Part shown: positions 5,953 through 7,859 of the stretch, one piece after another | Position numbering within the stretch: the stretch's first letter is position 1 | Layout of the letters: every line of letters starts with the position of its first letter | Assembly: GCA_938023515.1 (NCBI GenBank) | Contig: CALJDR010000040.1 | Coordinates: 1 to 7,859 of the forward strand | Reading direction: 5' to 3' | Length of the DNA stretch: 7,859 nt | DNA from: an uncultured Flavobacteriales bacterium | GTDB lineage: Bacteria; Bacteroidota; Bacteroidia; Flavobacteriales; UBA1820 | Program-made: the position numbers and the translations under genes | The notes under the pieces: generated by a model | Told to the model about the DNA's origin: nothing | The model's input: the letters and a program-made list of their open reading frames with translations, nothing else | Database searches by the model: none

Positions 5953-6726
5953 ATGGATTATATCATCCTGTTCATGGCCACCGTACTGGCAGTTGTGGCC
6001 GTCAATGTTTTCAGGGGCCGGCTGACCAAAACGGCCGTCGATCTGATCTCCGGATTCACCGGGGCCTTTGTACTGGGCATCATCGTGTTCCATATGCTCC
6101 CCGAGGCTTACGAAGGGGGGCTATCCGCGACCGTGATAGGGTTCTGCATCATGGGCGGACTGCTTATCCAGGCGGTACTGGATTTCTTTACCAAAGGAGT
6201 CGACCACGGGCACACCCATACGGAATCCTGCACGCACAGCCACCACCATTCGGGCGAAAAAGTCGACAATTCGCTAACTATCGGCATGTTCGTCAGTCTG
6301 TTCCTCCATACTTTCCTGGAATCCACTCCCATACTGGCCGGGGATGTCCACGGGCACGGCCACGATCATGCCCACGGTATCCTGGATATAGGCGGGGTAT
6401 CACCGCTGCTGCTGAGCATCGCTTTGCACACCATCCCGATGGCTATCGTGCTGTATATATTGGTTCTGCGCAGCGTACGCAGTAAGACCAAGGCCATGCT
6501 CCTGATGCTGCTGTTCGGGCTGTCCGGCCCGCTCGGGATGTTCGTTGGGGCCCATACGGAGATATTCCACGAGTATTATTACGCGGCGCTGGCTGTGGTA
6601 GTGGGTATCCTGCTGCACGTTTCCTCGGTCATGCTCTTCGACTGCGACATGGCGGCCTATGGGAAAGTGCGCAAACTGGTGATTATCGTCCTGGGATTCA
6701 TCGCCGCCATGCTGGTGGTCATATAA
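5953..6726 (+). CDS. ZIP-family divalent metal transporter
   Basis: A 257-residue inner-membrane protein of the ZIP family, which imports divalent cations such as zinc, iron or manganese. Hydrophobic segments lie at about 3-20, 31-50, 58-79, 105-128, 148-172, 180-200, 208-230 and 239-257, matching the eight-helix fold. Metal-site motifs are HMLPEA (47-52) in TM2, HTFLEST (119-125) in TM4 and HTIPMA (159-164) in TM5. The TM5 glutamate of the common HxxPE motif is methionine here (M163), a variant I believe occurs in other Bacteroidota ZIP proteins. Two histidine-rich loops (85-99 and 133-141) probably collect or sense metal. The frame is open 174 bases further upstream, but that stretch crosses the terminator and promoter, so ATG 5953 is the start. 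It heads a probable three-gene operon; substrate specificity cannot be read from sequence. Confidence 0.93.
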   Translation: MDYIILFMATVLAVVAVNVFRGRLTKTAVDLISGFTGAFVLGIIVFHMLPEAYEGGLSATVIGFCIMGGLLIQAVLDFFTKGVDHGHTHTESCTHSHHHSGEKVDNSLTIGMFVSLFLHTFLESTPILAGDVHGHGHDHAHGILDIGGVSPLLLSIALHTIPMAIVLYILVLRSVRSKTKAMLLMLLFGLSGPLGMFVGAHTEIFHEYYYAALAVVVGILLHVSSVMLFDCDMAAYGKVRKLVIIVLGFIAAMLVVI

Positions 6727-6744
6727 TTTTTTAATCTCCACTGC

Positions 6745-7074
6745 ATGATAGACAGTATCATCGCCTTTTTCACCGGAAGCGCTTACCAAAAGGCTGTCAC
6801 GTTGGCAGAAACCCTGGAAAAACAGGGAAAACCGATCGAAGCCGCCGAAGCCTATATGGCCCTGCTGGAAACGGAATACGCCCGGAAAATGAAACTATGC
6901 GGCCGGATCGTGCGCCTGACCGATGGTATACAGCCCCTGTTGGAACGCTTAGGCCGGACAAAAGACGAGCGCCGGGTCCTCCGGCAGTCAATGCGGCTAT
7001 GCATCACCACCACCCGCACAAGATCGTGGGAGCGTTGGCAAAAACGGATCACAGAACTGGACCATGAAGACTGA
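6745..7074 (+). CDS. Small TPR-like helical protein, function unknown
   Basis: A 109-residue protein that I do not recognise. Residues about 14-45 (AVTLAETLEKQGKPIEAAEAY and on) fit one tetratricopeptide-like helical hairpin with the usual Leu, Gly, Ala and Tyr spacing. The rest is strongly basic and arginine-rich (for example RTKDERRVLRQSMRLC at 70-85). It has no signal peptide and no real membrane segment, so it is probably cytoplasmic and a protein-binding partner rather than an enzyme. It follows the ZIP gene by 18 bases and overlaps the acetyltransferase gene by 11 bases, so all three are probably co-transcribed; that tight packing supports it as a real gene. A T-run follows the ZIP stop, but no stable hairpin precedes it. 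Confidence 0.8.
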   Translation: MIDSIIAFFTGSAYQKAVTLAETLEKQGKPIEAAEAYMALLETEYARKMKLCGRIVRLTDGIQPLLERLGRTKDERRVLRQSMRLCITTTRTRSWERWQKRITELDHED

Positions 7075-7543
7075 AGCGGATATCCGGGAAATCCGGAAGG
7101 ATAAAGGATCGTTCCTCCCATTACTTCTACTGGCCGATCCTTCGCCGGAAATGGTCAAACGGTATCTGGAAAAATCTTTTTTATTCGTCGGTTTTGAGAA
7201 TCATGCGGCCGTATGCTGCGCCGCAGTCCTCCCTTTAGACGAACACACCGCAGAAATAAAGAACCTGGCGGTAGCACCGGCTTTCCGGCAGCGCGGATGG
7301 GCTGGGACAATGCTTCGTTTTATCGAAACACGGCTCCGGGACTTCGATACACTGATACTGGGCACAGGCACCCCCGGAGAAGGCGAACCGCCTTTCTGGC
7401 AGGAGGAATTTTATACAAGATATGGTTTCCGGCCTTACAGGCAGATAAAAGGCTTTTTCACCGACCATTATCCGGAACCCATCTACGAGGACGACGGACG
7501 GATATGCCGGGATATGATATACCTGCGGAAATCCCTGAGATAA
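7064..7543 (+). CDS. GNAT-family N-acetyltransferase
   Basis: A 159-residue predicted acetyl-CoA-dependent N-acetyltransferase of the GNAT fold. Motif A is clear: EIKNLAVAPAFRQRGWAGTML (64-84), with the Arg/Gln-x-x-Gly-x-Gly/Ala acetyl-CoA pyrophosphate loop at RQRGWAG (75-81) after strand beta-4. Motif B is seen at FYTRYGFRPY (116-125). Strand CCAAVLPLDE (51-60) precedes motif A as expected. The length fits a single-domain GNAT. The substrate cannot be assigned; the C-terminal acidic segment (HYPEPIYEDDGR, 135-146) may shape the acceptor pocket. The ATG lies 11 bases inside the preceding small gene, suggesting coupled translation. Its stop is one base from the convergent uvrB stop, with no terminator hairpin between them. 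Confidence 0.92.
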   Translation: MKTEADIREIRKDKGSFLPLLLLADPSPEMVKRYLEKSFLFVGFENHAAVCCAAVLPLDEHTAEIKNLAVAPAFRQRGWAGTMLRFIETRLRDFDTLILGTGTPGEGEPPFWQEEFYTRYGFRPYRQIKGFFTDHYPEPIYEDDGRICRDMIYLRKSLR

Positions 7544-7544
7544 C

Positions 7545-7859
7545 CTATTTATTTTCGTCGGCCAATGCTTTCAACCGTTCCATTTCGTCGCGCCAGGCGG
7601 CCGCGGAGATAAAATCAAGGTCTTTGGCAGCTTTTTCCATCTCTTTGCGGGCATCGGCGATGCGTTTCTTCAACTCCACCGGCGAAAGGAATTTTTCGTC
7701 TGCCTGCTGGGCGCTGATACCCCTCTCCTTGGAAATGCGCACCAATTCGGCCGCACCGGTAGGACTTTCGGCCGCTTTGGCGAGCAGCGAATTGAGGTTC
7801 ATCGCCTTGTTGATCGGGCGGGGCGTGATCCCGTGCGATTCGTTATATTGGGTCTGTAC
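7545..7859 (-). CDS. uvrB: Excinuclease ABC subunit B, C-terminal end (partial)
   Basis: This is the last 104 residues of UvrB, the damage-verifying helicase-like subunit of UvrABC nucleotide excision repair; the rest lies beyond the window. The first visible part, QYNESHGITPRPINKAM, is the conserved end of the helicase core. A variable linker (about residues 20-58 of the fragment) follows, then the C-terminal UVR domain from SPVELKKRIADARKEMEKAA to AAAWRDEMERLKAL, the helical hairpin that binds UvrC. The frame is open to the window edge. An internal ATG at 7802 would give an 85-residue protein, but upstream homology shows it is not the start. The gene converges on the acetyltransferase gene. 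Confidence 0.95.
   Translation of the reverse strand, partial: VQTQYNESHGITPRPINKAMNLNSLLAKAAESPTGAAELVRISKERGISAQQADEKFLSPVELKKRIADARKEMEKAAKDLDFISAAAWRDEMERLKALADENK

Overview
This window is ordinary chromosomal sequence from a member of the Bacteroidota. Three lines of evidence support that: Bacteroidota-type promoter boxes (TAnnTTTG, some with an upstream TTTG), start codons without strong Shine-Dalgarno sites, and protein variants typical of the phylum (a tRNA-guanine transglycosylase without the zinc cysteines, a diaminopimelate decarboxylase with EPGK, and a ZIP transporter with HTIPMA in its metal-site helix). The fairly GC-rich composition suggests a Bacteroidales lineage such as Alistipes/Rikenellaceae, but that is a guess. 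The first 47 bases are not genomic. They are an untrimmed Illumina Nextera adapter (P5 tail, 8-base i5 index, Read 1 transposase adapter), so genomic sequence begins at 48.

Layout. Minus strand, read right to left: an unnamed conserved lipoprotein (3945-3130), lysA (3040-1814), tgt (1774-644) and an LptF/LptG-family permease (647-48, cut by the adapter junction). tgt and the permease overlap by 4 bases (ATGA). Plus strand: a secreted multi-domain N-acetylmuramoyl-L-alanine amidase (4089-5816) diverges from the lipoprotein gene and ends at a strong intrinsic terminator (5840-5871). A fresh promoter then drives a three-gene run: ZIP-family metal transporter (5953-6726), small TPR-like protein (6745-7074) and GNAT acetyltransferase (7064-7543). 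The last gene is the 3' end of uvrB on the minus strand (7859-7545), which converges on the acetyltransferase gene with one base between them.

Working together: lysA (lysine from diaminopimelate), the amidase (peptidoglycan cleavage) and the permease (LPS export) all touch the cell envelope, while tgt and uvrB are tRNA-modification and DNA-repair housekeeping genes. I see no phage, insertion sequence, CRISPR array, toxin-antitoxin pair, tRNA or rRNA, and no convincing novel system. The items most worth a second look are the uncharacterised lipoprotein with enzyme-like conserved motifs, the near-leaderless tgt promoter, and the adapter contamination, which creates false peptides. No gene-free stretch exceeds 300 bases; the longest is the 143-base divergent promoter region at 3946-4088.
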